64,000 bases of DNA from Apostichopus japonicus. Its lineage: Eukaryota; Echinodermata; Holothuroidea; Aspidochirotida; Stichopodidae. The stretch spans positions 29,165,341-29,229,340 of the forward strand of contig NC_092575.1 of NCBI RefSeq assembly GCF_037975245.1. The letters run 5' to 3'. Within the stretch, counting starts at the first letter, position 1. The number at the start of each line of letters is the position of its first letter. Shown here piece after piece: positions 46,209-58,169 of the stretch. Both the position numbers and the translations under genes were made by a program. The notes beneath the pieces were generated by a model that saw only the letters and a list, made by a program, of their open reading frames with translations, was not told the origin of the DNA and ran no database searches.

Positions 46209-46860
46209 TCCATCGGATAGACGGCCAACATGTCTGGAATACTTGAAACTTTGTAATGCACCTGGTTTCACTCATTAGAAATTAAAGGACGAAAGCCTCG
46301 ATTTTTGAACAATGAAAATGATGCAATAATGTAAGCAAAGGTTACTGGGTGAGGAAGTCAATACATAATATTTAAGTCCAATTCTTACTGACACTCTGTA
46401 CTCCAATCCCTTTGATAGTAAAGGTTACTGGGTGATGAAATCAATACATAATATTTAAGTCCAATTCTTACTGGCACTCTGTACTCCAGTACCTTTGATA
46501 GTAAAGGTTACTGGGTGATGAAGTCAATACATAATATTTAAGTCCAATTCTTACTGGCACTCTGTACTCCAATCCCTTTGATAGTAAAGGTTAATGGGTG
46601 ATGAAGTCAATACATAATATTTAAGTCCAATTCTTACTGGCACTCTGTACTCCAATACCTTTGATAGTAAAGGTTACTGGGTGATGAAGTCAATACATAA
46701 TATTTAAGTCCAATTCTTACTGACACTCTGTACTCCAATCCCTTTGATAGTAAAGGTTACTGGGTGAGGAAGTCAATACATAATATTTAAGCCCAATTCT
46801 TACTGGTACTCTGTACTCCAATCCCTTTGATAGTAAAATAAAACAACGCACTTCTGTGCC
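46209..46860. repeat. Dispersed element with an amplified 83-bp unit (6 copies)
   Basis: Begins TCGGATAGACGGCCAACATG. The 83-bp unit ('aaggttactgggtgatgaag', 'tcaatacataatatttaagt', 'ccaattcttactggcactct') is present six times from about 46338 to 46838. The same element at 57838-58045 has one unit. Confidence 0.88.
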
Positions 46861-49637
46861 AAAACCGATTAAGAGACAAATATACATCTTATTTTTTTAA
46901 CAATGTATCTTTAACATTGTACCTGGAACAGTTGCATCTCTATTATTCAGACACAATAATCAGACTACGTCATACTTTTTCGATTGTTAAGCTTACCAAG
47001 TGTCTTAAGAGATGCCCCTATCGCAAATTGCTTATTCAGAAAGGGGAAAATCAAGAATACTATTATGACCGTGAGTCAACCTTACTAGTTTAAAAAAAAA
47101 AAAAGATAGCCGATTGGTTTGTCGACAGTATGAACAATTCGAAACCAAACAATGTCTGGAGGCCAAAAAATATGAGACTTCATTTAAGATGGATGGGGCT
47201 TATCAACACATTTGCATTATTCGGACCGGGTAGTAAATGATACATGGGGTGTGTGTTTTATAGAGGGAGAGAGGCATATGTGGTGTATATTTAATGACCT
47301 ATGAGGTGCATATTTAAGGGAGCGTGTGATATATTGCGTGTACAGTTGAAATAGTGTGAACCTCTGGAGTGTACATTGAAGGTAGTAAGTGGCGTGCGGG
47401 TATATCTAAGATAGCGTGGACCTATCGGGCGTATATTGAAAGTAGCCTGTGACACAAAGAGGAGTATATATAAGGTAGTAAGTGTTCTATAGGGTGCATA
47501 CGTTACAGAGGTAGAGTGATCTCTGGGGTGTCTATTAATGATAGCGTGCTACTTTTGGTTGTATATGTAACGAAGATATTAAATTAATTCAATATGTTGT
47601 TCAGCGTTAGAAAGCATTGCTAACAGTCCTGATGGAGAGGACTACTCGTCTTTGAAAGTCGTTTCACTATTTTGCTGCATTTTAAAACATTTGTAAACTC
47701 GGTTTTGATGATAGTATTATTTCCGAATCTTAACTTATCATTTCTATAAGTTCATTAGAATATGTTTGAGTTCCATCTCTGGTTTCCTACTTTGTTTTTA
47801 CCAGCTTCTTAAAGCTCCTGTATGGTGTTGCATCGTACTGTCAGCTCATTGAAGTCAATGCTGTGAAGCACTGTGGATGAACGCACTGACAAACCGTAGC
47901 TTTACACAGGATTGTTACGAATGCATGCTGAAACGCACACTTGTAACATTCATGTAACACAACAAAAAATCGTCTGTTGGCATGATGCTCTGCCATATCA
48001 TTCTTTAAATCTGTGGAACTGTGTCAATAGAGATATAAGTCGAGTCAAAGTAAGATGTTATTTATTGGTATATGTTACCATCGTCATGCCTAACGCCATC
48101 GAAGCGTGTCTCGGTGTGCAAGTAACAAACCTCCTGGTATGTCCCGATTGATATTATTCATATATTACCATGCAAACGCTGTACCAGCTTGGTTTCCAAT
48201 CTTACTTTCCACGCAAATATTTTCCTCTCTAATGCACCAGTAGGTTTTACTTACTTTTGACGGAGCTTCAGTCATACATATCCCTAGCGAACTGACTTCT
48301 TGATAGTCAAGTTAGAAACAAATGGCTGAACATCATAAACTGTTGTCAACATTTAGTTTAATTGATAAAAAAAGAATACTTTCGGAATGCGAAACTCGGA
48401 AGACTAAATTCAATACATTGCTAAAGTTCATGTAACATGATGCGCATAGGCTACGTACTAAACGAAACGATATGAAGCTATCCATGGAATCGGTTATGTT
48501 TTACCGCTGATAACAGTTTGAAGTCTGTTAAAACAAGGCAATTATAATGGCGAAACAACAATTCTTTGCTCCCTTTTTCTTGAAAAGAAAAGCAACAAAT
48601 TATTGATATTTCTAAACTCCAACGACGTTGAATTTTATCAGTTTAAAATATGTTAATATCTTTGTTACCAACCCCCCCCCATCCCCTCCCACCCGTCACC
48701 CTTCTCGTCCCTTAGAATTGTGTTAAGCATGTATATGTGTACCGATGAGCAGTCTGATTTTCTTTATAAGATCATCAAAATCATCAGTCAAAACTGCTTC
48801 TTTTTTTTGCCTTTAATTTTTTTGTTTCGGTGGAGGGGTGGGATTGTGCGTCACGGTTAGGTGGGGGGGGGGGTAGGTGTGGAGGCAATAGGTTGGATTA
48901 GGGCCGGAGTAAGGACAAACTAAACGGGCAAGGGACTACTCCAATTAAATTGCCTATATTTATCAGTTCTCGCTCCATGAGTTTGCACTGCATCATAAAA
49001 TTTGTAGTCTTCACAGAATGTTTGCTTCTCATCACAGCGTTAGATTACATGTTGATATCGTCATCATCCTCGTCAGCGTGAAAGACAGTATTTCGTTTGA
49101 GATGCTTCAGTCCTTACCTTGAACCCCCCCCCCCCCCCACAATCTCTCTCTCTCTCTCCGCTAGTGGTACCTTGAAATTAACAAGAAACGCTTCTATATT
49201 CAAAGCTCATGATCGTACCCTTTTTCAAAGTATTGTTCAATTTCGTTTATTTTTGGTTCCCGAGAAAACAGCAAACTCATAGACTTCATAGAATGATTAA
49301 CATTCTCTCATCTTGCCGATTTGTACCATACAGGTCCTGAATTGTGCAACACATGTCACACGTACTTGCTGATAGCTGTATAATTAGACCTCAGGTCTAA
49401 ATTTCACGTATGAAGTTATCATAGTGACAGCTTCTGCTCTCAAAGACCTTAGAAATCCACCATATAAATCATTCTTTTTGTGCCACAATATATACTTCAT
49501 CACCTATCCGTTTGACATTTCCCTAAAGGCTAAAATATATAATTAGGGGAAATACATTTCCATCTTAACTACATCACGGGCACAATTTACAAAATAAAGA
49601 CATACCGCTGGTACAAGGACGTCACTATGGTGTGTGG
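46861..49637. other. Long stretch without a supported gene
   Basis: Contains a very degenerate ~40-bp GT-rich repeat at about 47210-47570 ('gggtgtatatttaaggtag'), homopolymer C and G tracts (48669-48710, 48865-48885, 49125-49139) and a short (CT)n run. No frame has recognisable domains. Confidence 0.5.
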
Positions 49638-49692
49638 TTGAGGGGGGCGGGGGGCGGGGGGCGGGGGCGGGGGGGGGGGGAGGGCGGGGGAG
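49638..49692 (+). repeat. G-rich tract with many G4 runs
   Basis: Nearly uninterrupted G with single C or A breaks; more than four G runs of at least four, so it can form a G-quadruplex. Confidence 0.8.
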
Positions 49693-50402
49693 AGTTGGCT
49701 GGTTGAAACCTCATCGCAGAAGTTGTTTCCCGTCACGCGCCAATGCGACGGTCGTTTGGACAATTTTGCGGTTTGTTTGCAAGGTCATGCTGTTATTTGG
49801 AAAAACAGTTGTCGGAATTTCTATATCATCTCATCAAAAAACTAGTATTTTTGCAATAACTTGAGAATCAAATGACCATCGAGGTTCTGATTCTAGGACA
49901 GAGTGCACATCATCAAGGGAAACATTTTTGATGAAGACCATTTGGTCATCCAAGGTCATTCAGGGTTGCTTATGTGCAAAAACCTGCCAAATTATGCTAC
50001 GTTTTGCAACAACTTCTTGTCATAAAGTCTGACATGGCTGATATATTAGGACAAGTTGTGAATGAAGTAGGGACACGTTTTCTAAAGTAACTTTAATGTG
50101 ATCCAAGGTCACCAAAGGTCATTTATGGGTCAAAATGTGTTTTTTCTCAATAACTTGTGAAACTACCACTGACAGGGTCCGACATGGTTGATATTTCTGG
50201 ACTAGTTGTGAATGGGGTAAGGGATCGTTTCCAAACATAACGGTAATATGATCCAAGGTCAACAAAGGTCAATCAGGGGTCAAACACTAGTATTTTTGTA
50301 ATAACTTGAGATCCAAATGTCCATCAAGGTTGGGGTTTTAGGACAGAGTGCACATTATGAAGAGAAACATTTTGACAAAAACCATTAGGTCATTCAAGGT
50401 TG

Positions 50403-51167
50403 GGGCATGAGTTTCCAGCCGGTGAAATGTAACATTATGACCATTACTAGAAAGAGGAAACCATGCTCAATGGGGTTCACTTGGCTAAGGTTGATTGTGT
50501 TAAATATCTGGGGATTCATATCACTTCAGATCTCAACTGGGGAATGCATATTCAAAATGTGTGTAACAAAGGCAATAGGATATTGGGAGTTCTTCGTAGA
50601 AACCCCCCTTGTTCAAAGGATGCAAAATTGGCTGCGTATAAAGGTCTCCTCCTGCCAGTATTGGAATATGCCAGTTCTGTCTGGGATCCCCACCAAGCTT
50701 TCTTGCAACACAACCTCGAAAACATTCAGAGGCGTGCAGCCCGTTTCATCGCTTCATATTATTCAAGAGAGCCTGGCTCTGTCTCATCTCTTTTACGGGA
50801 CCTAAACCTGGTGCCCTTGGCAGAGAGGCGCAGGCAAAGTAGAATCATCTTATTTGCTAAGGGCATCTATGGTCAGGCTCAGGTCCCTATTGACTGCCTA
50901 AGAAAGCCTCTGCGTAGGAGTTGGAACATGCACGATATGCACTTTTGCCAATTGTATGCCAGTACCAATTGCTATAAGTACAGTTTTCTTCCAAATACAA
51001 TTAGGGATTGGAATAGTCTGCCTTCAGACCTCATTCGTAGATCCAGTGGTTCTGTGAATCCTGTCACTCATATCAGTACTCGGGTCAGATTTAACTAGTT
51101 ACTCTCTTGACGTGTGTGTGGTGAGATATTGTCCCTTTTTGCGGATGTGTCACCGTATCGAAGACGA
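50403..51167 (+). mobile_element. 5'-truncated LINE with 16-bp TSD
   Basis: Flanked by AGGTCATTCAAGGTTG at 50387-50402 and 51168-51183. Its only coding content is an RT C-terminus. The duplicate lies in a repeat unit, but the unit resumes exactly after it, which supports a true insertion. Confidence 0.8.
50404..51098 (+). pseudogene. Non-LTR reverse transcriptase C-terminal (thumb) fragment
   Basis: Starts as SFQPVKCNIMTITRKRKP in one frame and continues, after a frame change near 50465, as VDCVKYLGIHITSDLNWGMH, LLLPVLEYASSVWDPH, NIQRRAARFIASYYSRE, YKYSFLPNTIRDWNSLP, with stop at 51098. KYLGI, YASxVWDP and IQRRAARF are conserved in the C-terminal RT region of CR1/Jockey-group LINEs. 5' truncated before the YADD motif. 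Confidence 0.85.
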
Positions 51168-52304
51168 AGGTCATTCAAGGTTGCTTATGTGCAAAAACTG
51201 CCAAATTATGCTACGTTTTGCAACAACTTCTAGTCACAAAGTCTGTCATGGCTGATATATTAGGACAAGTTGTGAATGAAGTACGGGCACGTTTTCCAAA
51301 ATAACCATGATGTGATATAAGGTCACCAAAGGTCATTTATGGGTCAAAATGTGTTTTTTGGGCAATAACTTGTGAAACTACCATTGACAGGGTTCAACAT
51401 GGTTGATATTTCTGGACTAGTTGTGAATGGGGTAAAGGATCGTTTCCAAACATAACAGTCATGTGATCCAAGGTCAAAAAAGGTCAATTAGGGGTCAAAA
51501 ACTAGTATTTTTGTAATAACTTGAGAACCAAATTTCCATCAAGGTTGGGAGTTACGCTATTGTTATCCAATAGTCGACCTGCATTTGGGTGACCTTTGAC
51601 CTCAGGTTGACCTCCAGTGACCTGTCTTAGCTTCTTTCAAGTTGATTCTTTGAAGTTTCGTGGGCATATTCCAATCTAAATTGTCCATAAGTTGACTCCT
51701 CTGCAACCTTATTGTGCGAAGTTATTAGAGATCAAGAACCCTATTGTTTTTGATGAAGGTGTGTATAACCACGTACAGTAGACTGACCTGTGTTATTATC
51801 ATGCCATAGCGCTATTGTAAAAGCTAGTTCTCGTTATACTAACAAGCAGAAGTCTAGTGCATTGAAGTCATCGAAACCTCAATGCATTTTGCATTCTGGT
51901 TGTCATTATTCCTTTCCTTTTCGAAAGAGGAGCAGCGCCTCTACCTCATTGTAGTTGATGTACGCGCCACTGTATTATTTATATTATGGTAATATAACCA
52001 AATGAATCTATGATATCGTAACAAATCTCATGACATATATCTATGGTATAGTGGTTCGATTGCATGAGATAAATCTATGATAAACACGGCATGCAGGCTA
52101 TTATACTTGAAGCTGAAAGACAGCGTGTCATGAAATGAATCTATGGAAATGATGATGAACCTATGACTTTTATTATGTCATTAAATTGGGCCCATATCTA
52201 TTAATGGTACTGGTGGTAGGTAATCAAATGAATCTAAGATAGCAGACACCTGTCCTTAATAAATCTCTGATAACGAACCCGTATCACTCAATTAATTTCC
52301 CGCA

Positions 52305-52480
52305 ACCAATTTGAGATGGACAAGAGGAGTTTTGGTAGGGTTGGCAAGAATTTGAGATGGACGTAAGGGGTGTTGGTGGGGTTGGCAAGAATTTGAGATG
52401 GACGTGAGGGGTGTTGGTGGGGTTGGCAAGAACTTGAGATTGACGGTAGGGGTGTTGATGTGGTTGGCAACAATTCCAGG
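52305..52480. repeat. 42-bp tandem repeat, 4 copies
   Basis: Unit 'ggttggcaagaatttgagat' plus 'ggacgtgaggggtgttggtg'. The period is a multiple of three, giving open minus-strand frames that are not genes. Confidence 0.9.
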
Positions 52481-53559
52481 CTCTTGAAGCTTTCCTCCTT
52501 AAATTTATACAAAAGGTGTGATTCGTGCGGTTTTGGAGTTCCGTCTTCATATCTTTACATCTTTGCATAAACCCGTATAGCGGCATTGTTGGATTTTTTT
52601 TTTACAATCTCGCTAGGAAAATTGGTAACAAAAAAGTTACAATGAACTAGGGAAACAGATGAGTTTCGACGTGTAAAGGTTTATTGAAATCCAGTATGGG
52701 CCTACACCAAAGATTCGTACGATGAAAAGTCCCAACCGATACAAGCTGCAAAGGTTAAGTGTAATCCATGTGCATGATCTATGTTGTAGTACAACTGGAC
52801 GCCATCTGATCTGTTTACGAAAGAAATTGATACCAGTAAAGTCTAAAGGCAGCCAATGGCAACAGCTAACCCCATAAGTAAGCCAACACTGTAATAAATA
52901 TCTGTAAGCATACGTAGGGTAAAATGTTATATTCTAACATAGTTTTAACTGTAATTAGTAATTTCCATGTTTGCTTATTGAAAATCTCAGTTTATCATTT
53001 AATCCAAAATGGAAATCATAGCATTCTGTAATTTGACGAACTTTTAGGAACTTATGCTTTAAATTATAAGTAGTAACATCCCATACTGCGTAAACTATAA
53101 ACAGTTCAAAACCAATTGACAGTAGTTATTCAGCTTCATCACCCGGGTCGGGTCTCTATGGCACTGAATATGTAGACGACGCGCTTCGTCAACTTTTGTG
53201 ATAGGTATGATTTGTTTCCTTCCCGCACATCGGCTTAAAGTATCGTTTGAAATATTAACATTTGGATTAAGAGGTTTTTTGTTATTGAATTTGAAGTGCA
53301 GCCTACCATTATTTTTGCAAATAGGATTATAATATTTTTGTTTATGTTAGCTTAATGTTATCGGTAGACTTGTTATGCTCGGTGATAGGCTATAATGTAC
53401 AGATGTAACTTTAATGCATATTGACTATGTCGTTAGTTGTACTTTACGTACCAATGGTCACTTGCACTTTGCAGGCATAAGAACTGATTTCAATCCAACA
53501 TCTATTTCTACAGATTTGTATCTTTCTTTGATGAGATTTGTTCATATCGAGTGGTAAAG
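52481..53559. other. Stretch without a supported gene
   Basis: AT-rich, single-copy in this window. ATTAAA on the - strand at about 53411-53416 could serve the minus-strand gene above it. Confidence 0.4.
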
Positions 53560-53751
53560 TTAGTTTTGAAGTGCATCTAGCAACTCACGGTATGTTATTC
53601 CCTCACTGATTGGTTGGCCCTCTTTAGTCGGCCTGAAAGTGTTGTTGAAGAAGAAGTCAAATTTTTCAAGAGCCTGCTGCATGATTTTTTTCGAGTGTAT
53701 GTTAAATAACAGATCATTTCCAATCTCATTAAATAATCTCTGTAAAAGGTA
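53560..53751 (-). CDS. Possible last exon of the candidate secreted protein
   Basis: Two in-phase acceptors 12 bp apart (TTTTTGCCAG and CCTTTTACAG) precede a frame reading RLFNEIGNDLLFNIHSKKIM, QQALEKFDFFFNNTFRPTKE, GQPISEGITYRELLDALQN and stop. Composition is protein-like, not repeat-like. No homologue recognised. Confidence 0.35.
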   Translation of the reverse strand, partial: YLLQRLFNEIGNDLLFNIHSKKIMQQALEKFDFFFNNTFRPTKEGQPISEGITYRELLDALQN

Positions 53752-56102
53752 CTGGCAAAAAGCTTCACACATATTTTAAAATGGCATTTAATGAGTAACT
53801 TTAAAGACTGACCAAATATTAAAAAAACTACAGAATTATGTGAAACTTGCCAGTACTTGTTTTCTTTTCAAATTACAGAAATTTGTACAGTGAATGTACA
53901 CCATATTAGGTAATAATATATTACCTACGGGTGTTTAAATATAACACAATATATTATATTCGCGTACGGTGGCAACTTGTTTAAGTTGATATATTGCCTC
54001 GCGTGACATTCTTTCTTTGCAATTCCTATATAAAGGCTTTTAAGATCATTTGATTCGTTTAAAAAAAAATCGTGAATCAGAATAACGTTGATTTTGTTAG
54101 TTTTACTTTTTCTCTTTTTACAAATACAAAATAATTCAATACCTTGTCGTTATAGTTTCAGCCGCCAATTGTAAGATCATCATTCCAGCAGCTGGCACTT
54201 ACGCAGCCACCGCCTCTACCTGTGACATTAAAAAAGGTATTTTAATCAAACTAATGAACAGTTAGATGTATTTTGATGCCCTTGCAATAACCGTTGCCAA
54301 CTTCATAATATATGCAGGTAACTGATGTCTGACATCTGGTATCACAATAAGAGGAGATATTCACAGGAAAATTGCAATGACATAAACCACATCTAACATC
54401 TACACTCACGTTAAACCGCTACAAGCAAACTATATCCTTTAAACAGAATGCATATAAGTACCACCACGGAACACGTTTGGCATATTTAATAGGTTCTTGC
54501 GTTTTATAAGTTGAAAGAAAATGATCAATAGTTACTTGCTAACTCTGGAGATATATCGTTGTCCATATCATTAAGGACTCTCTCTTCATGTTCTAGAGAA
54601 AATGGAAAGCAAATACAGGTAAGCGAGAGAAATGCCAGGTTTTCACAACGTTGAAAGGTACGGCCAATTGAGTGGAAGGATTTCTTCTACCAACAACGCC
54701 CCTTCCCTTCCCTTCCCCGGAAGTGTTAAAATTACAGACCCTAGAAAAGGTTATACTTCAGGTATCTGCAATCAAGTGTTGTTGTATAGGCTATTTTACT
54801 ACGCTCAAATGTAATTGTGAAGGCTTTTCCACTACACTCACGTGTAATTGTAAAGGATATTTCGCTAGACTCAAATTTAATTGTATGCTATTTCACCAAA
54901 CTCAATTCTAAAGACTATTCCACTATTCTCAAGTGTAATTTAATAAGAGCTTTTCCAACACCCTCACTTGTATTGTGAAGGTTATTCCACTACACTCACG
55001 TGTGATGTGTAAAGGATATTTCACCTACTCAAGTGTAGGCCTAATTGTAAAAGCTGTTCTACTACACTCACGTGAAATTCTAAAGACTCTTTCACGATTC
55101 TCAAATGTAATTTTAATGGCTTTCCATTACACGGTCACTTGTATTGTGAAGGCTATTCCACTGCACTCTAATGCAATTTTAAAAGCTTTTCCATTACACT
55201 CACGTGCATTGTGAAGTCTGCGCAACCACAACCAAGTTTAACCATGGATGCTATTGCACTACACTCACGTGCATTGTGAAGTCTGTGCCACTAGAACCGA
55301 GTTTAACCATGGATGCTATTGCACTACACTCACGTGCATTGTGAAGTCTGTGCCACTACAACCAAGTTTAACAATAGATGCTTTGGCACTACACTCACGT
55401 GCATTGTGAAGTCTGTGCCACTAGAACCGAGTTTAACCATGGATGCTATTGCACTACACTCACGTGCATTGTGAAGTCTGTGCCACTAGAACCAAGTTTA
55501 ACCATGGATGCTATTGCACCACACTCACGTGCATTGTGCAGTCTGTGCCACTACAACCAAGTTTAACCATGGATGCTATTGCACTACACTCACGTGCATT
55601 GTGAAGTCTGTGCCACTAGAACCAAGTTTAACCATGGATGCTATTGCACCACACTCACGTGCATTGTGCAGTCTGTGCCACTACAACCAAGTTTAACCAT
55701 GGATGCTATTGCACTACACTCACGTGCATTGTGAAGTCTGTGCCACTACAACCAAGTGTAATCATGGATGATATTGCACTTCACTCACGTGCATTGTGAA
55801 GTCTGTGCCACGTACTACAACCAAGTGTAATCATGAATGCTGTTCCACTACACTCCGAAAACCGCGTGGTCCTTTTTCATTAAAACTGAAATCATTTTCA
55901 GATTTACAGTAAAACTCCTTTTTATCAGAAGCCCAGATTTTCCGAAACATCCAATTAGTTCATTAATAATAACTTTAGATGCATACTGTTATTGATGTAC
56001 TTTATTTACTGCGGTTTCGTGTAACTTACCATTTTCTGTTGTTGCTGCTAGAGCTGCTACTAGAACTACCAAGATTATCGCTATCACCAAACGGGCATTC
56101 AT
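53560..56102 (-). CDS. Candidate small secreted protein (2 or 3 coding exons)
   Basis: Coding starts at 56102 (minus strand) with MNARLVIAIILVVLVAALA, a clear signal peptide, then ATTEN; exon 56121-56030 has an acceptor (TTTGTTTTAG) before its 5' leader and a donor GTAAGT after AATG. A second acceptor (CCTTTTTTAATGTCACAG) leads at 54219 to GRGGGC in phase. Two endings are possible. (a) The exon continues VSASCWNDDLTIGG to a stop at 54158: 44 residues with a C-x4-C loop. (b) A donor GTAAGT after GGGC (17-bp micro-exon 54219-54203) joins in phase 0 to 53751 or 53739: RLFNEIGNDLLFNIHSKKIM ... GITYRELLDALQN, stop 53560-53562, about 88 residues. No family recognised. Splice signals and phase are seen; the gene itself is inference. 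Confidence 0.45.
54158..54219 (-). CDS. Second exon of the candidate secreted protein
   Basis: Begins at phase 1 after a good polypyrimidine acceptor and either ends at TGA (54158-54160) or splices at an internal GTAAGT at 54202. The choice decides whether the C-x4-C peptide or the longer protein is made. Confidence 0.45.
54790..55200. repeat. Degenerate ~33-bp tandem repeat
   Basis: Units of 'ttccactacactcacgtgta' plus 'attgtgaaggcta', ancestral-looking to the neighbouring 65-bp array. Lies in the intron of the minus-strand candidate gene. Confidence 0.8.
55201..55850. repeat. 65-bp tandem array with one CACGTG per unit
   Basis: About ten units of 'cgtgcattgtgaagtctgtg', 'ccactagaaccaagtttaac' and 'catggatgctattgcactac' plus 'actca'. 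CACGTG (E-box) is present in nearly every unit, and a 130-bp dimer repeat is visible at 55460-55720. Confidence 0.92.
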
Positions 56103-56121
56103 CGTGTATAGTTATTGTATT
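56030..56121 (-). CDS. Signal-peptide exon of the candidate secreted protein
   Basis: A 92-bp exon with 19 bp of leader, ATG at 56102 and 24 codons plus one base. The hydrophobic core VIAIILVVLVAALA is followed by a likely cleavage at ALA|ATT. The acceptor upstream implies a non-coding first exon further along the - strand. Confidence 0.55.
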
Positions 56122-57186
56122 CTAAAACAAATATAAACGAACTTGTTCAGACATATATGTTAAGCGTCTTGCGACAGCGGGAAAACTTCAATGATCATAG
56201 TATTAACATTTAAAAAAATAAATATTGCTGTTCTATTCTTAAGTTACTTCGTCCTTCAAATATTACAATTCGTCTTCACATTTCTATCATTATATTATAA
56301 TTTGCTTAACCCCTAAAGTAAAAGTAACAGGTATTGACTGATGAATACTGTATTAGTTATTGGTGAATACAATCGATATAGCAATCGTTTAGTACAAACC
56401 GTAGAGATCAAGGACGGATCAAGGAGTAAGAAAAAAAGAAGGATGTGGGTCTGTATGTGCAAAGCTGACTAAAGCTGTGGGAGGGGAGGGGGTCTGCGGA
56501 CCCCAGGGAAATTTAGAAAAAGTTAAGACGTGGAATGGTGCCTTCTGACAACTAATTTTAAGTTCTGGAGAAGTGAAAGGAGAAGGGAGTCTTTACATTT
56601 ACTCGACCAGCACCTGAATACAATTATTACTTACTAAATAATACTTTGATGAATACAATAAATTGAAACATGGGTAGAACCAGGATTTTAAATAGGGTAA
56701 ACGTGTCACTATGGTCGTTGAAGCTGACTCCTATTTAGATACCTAAATGTTTAACGATATAAAATCACGCGTTGTAAACCAAATAGTACCTATATCTAAT
56801 ATGTTATATCAAATATTTATCATGTTTTAAACTATGTGCCTTTAAAAAAATGAAATCAAAATGATTATGACAAGCGTGGAAATCAACGTCTTTCCAAGCT
56901 ATTTTGGAAGATGAGTTTCACATAGGCCACTAAGTTGTAAAACTTTACAGGTGCTAGAAAAAAAGTGCCTGGGCAAAGTTAGGTATAGAACGGTACGGCA
57001 TAATTACGGATATTATCTTTATGCAGTCAATGAAACAGCTCCACACACACGTAGGTCTTGCAGTGAAATGAAACAGAATAAAAAAAAAACAAAACATATA
57101 AGACATGTGTTGGTCACTGTTGAAAATGATGGGGCTATTACATTATAAGAAATTAACGAATTTGAAATTGGTCTGACTATTGTAGT
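56122..57186. other. Stretch without a supported gene
   Basis: Nothing recognised beyond the 5' flank of the candidate minus-strand gene, which should include its non-coding first exon and promoter. Confidence 0.4.
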
Positions 57187-57722
57187 AAGCCGTCATCAAG
57201 TACAGTGCCGTTATCAAGTAGGCTACAGTCCCGTCATCAAGTACAGTCCCGTCATCAAGTACAGTGCCGTCATCAAGTACAGTGCCGTCATCAAGTACAG
57301 TCCCGTCATCAAATACAGTGCCGTTATCAAGTACAGTCCCGTCATCAAGTAGGCTACAGTCCCGTCATCAAGTACAGTCCCGTCATCAAGTACAGTGCCG
57401 TCATCAAGTGCAGTCCCGTCATCAAGTACAGTGCCGTCATCAAGTACAGTCCCGTCATCAAGTACAGTGCCGTCATCAATGCAAGTACAGTGCCGCCATC
57501 AAGTACAGTGCCGTCATCAAGTACAGTGCCGTCATCAAGTACAGTCCCGTCATCAAGTACATTCCCGTCATCAAGTAGGCTACAGTCCCGTCATCAAGTA
57601 CAGTGCCGTCATCAAGTACAGTGCCGTCATCAAGTACAGTGCCGTCATCAAGTACAGTGCCGTCATCAAGTACAGTCCCGTCATCAAGGACAGTCCCGTC
57701 ATCAAGTATAGTCCCGTCGTCG
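57187..57722. repeat. 18-bp minisatellite, about 29 copies
   Basis: Unit GTACAGTCCCGTCATCAA with a C/G variant (agtccc / agtgcc) and an occasional GGCTA insertion. The period is six codons, so three plus-strand frames stay open (SRHQVQ, SSSTVP, VIKYSP repeats). Confidence 0.95.
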
Positions 57723-57837
57723 TCGGTCAGTAATGTTGTCTAAACAACAATTACAACATATGTGAAACAACCGGTAGCATCTGCCATAAGGTTCAAATGT
57801 CCAACAATATAAATAATTGATTTTCTTTGTTCATTTT

Positions 57838-58045
57838 CTCGGATAGACGGCCAACATGTCTGGAATACTTGTAATGCACCTGGTTTCACTCATTAGAAAT
57901 TAAAGGACGAAAGCCTCGAGTTTTGAACAACGAAAATGATGCAATATTGTAAGCAAAGGTTACTGGGTGAGGAAGTCAATACATAATATTTAAGTCCAAT
58001 TCTTACTGGCACCCTGTACTCCAATCCCTTTGATAGCAAAATAAA
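57838..58045. repeat. Second copy of the 46209 element with a single 83-bp unit
   Basis: TCGGATAGACGGCCAACATG through 'tttgatagcaaaataaaa', over 90 percent alike by eye to the ends of the 46209 copy. Confidence 0.88.
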
Positions 58046-58169
58046 AACAGTACACACTTTAAGCTAAAAGCGATTTACTGACAAAACATACACTTTTTGG
58101 TTTCGATGATAACCGTAAACTTTGTAGTCACGCAGGGGTGCGTGCACGCGCGCGTGTGTGTGTGTACGT

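Larger units (their letters stand above)
49840..51640. repeat. GGTCA-rich ~400-bp family, plus orientation, interrupted by a LINE
   Basis: Blocks 'aataacttgagatccaaatg', 'ccaaggtcaccaaaggtca', 'gttgatatttctggactagt' and 'gtgaatggggtaa' recur. This is the reverse-complement orientation of the 400-bp array at 61740-64000. Confidence 0.8.

Noticed and set aside
47912-48151. 79-codon plus frame with several Cys and His
   Set aside because: Cys/His spacing fits no zinc-finger pattern; nothing supports it as coding.
57205-57733. Three overlapping long frames
   Set aside because: The 18-bp period keeps every plus frame open; peptides are pure repeats.
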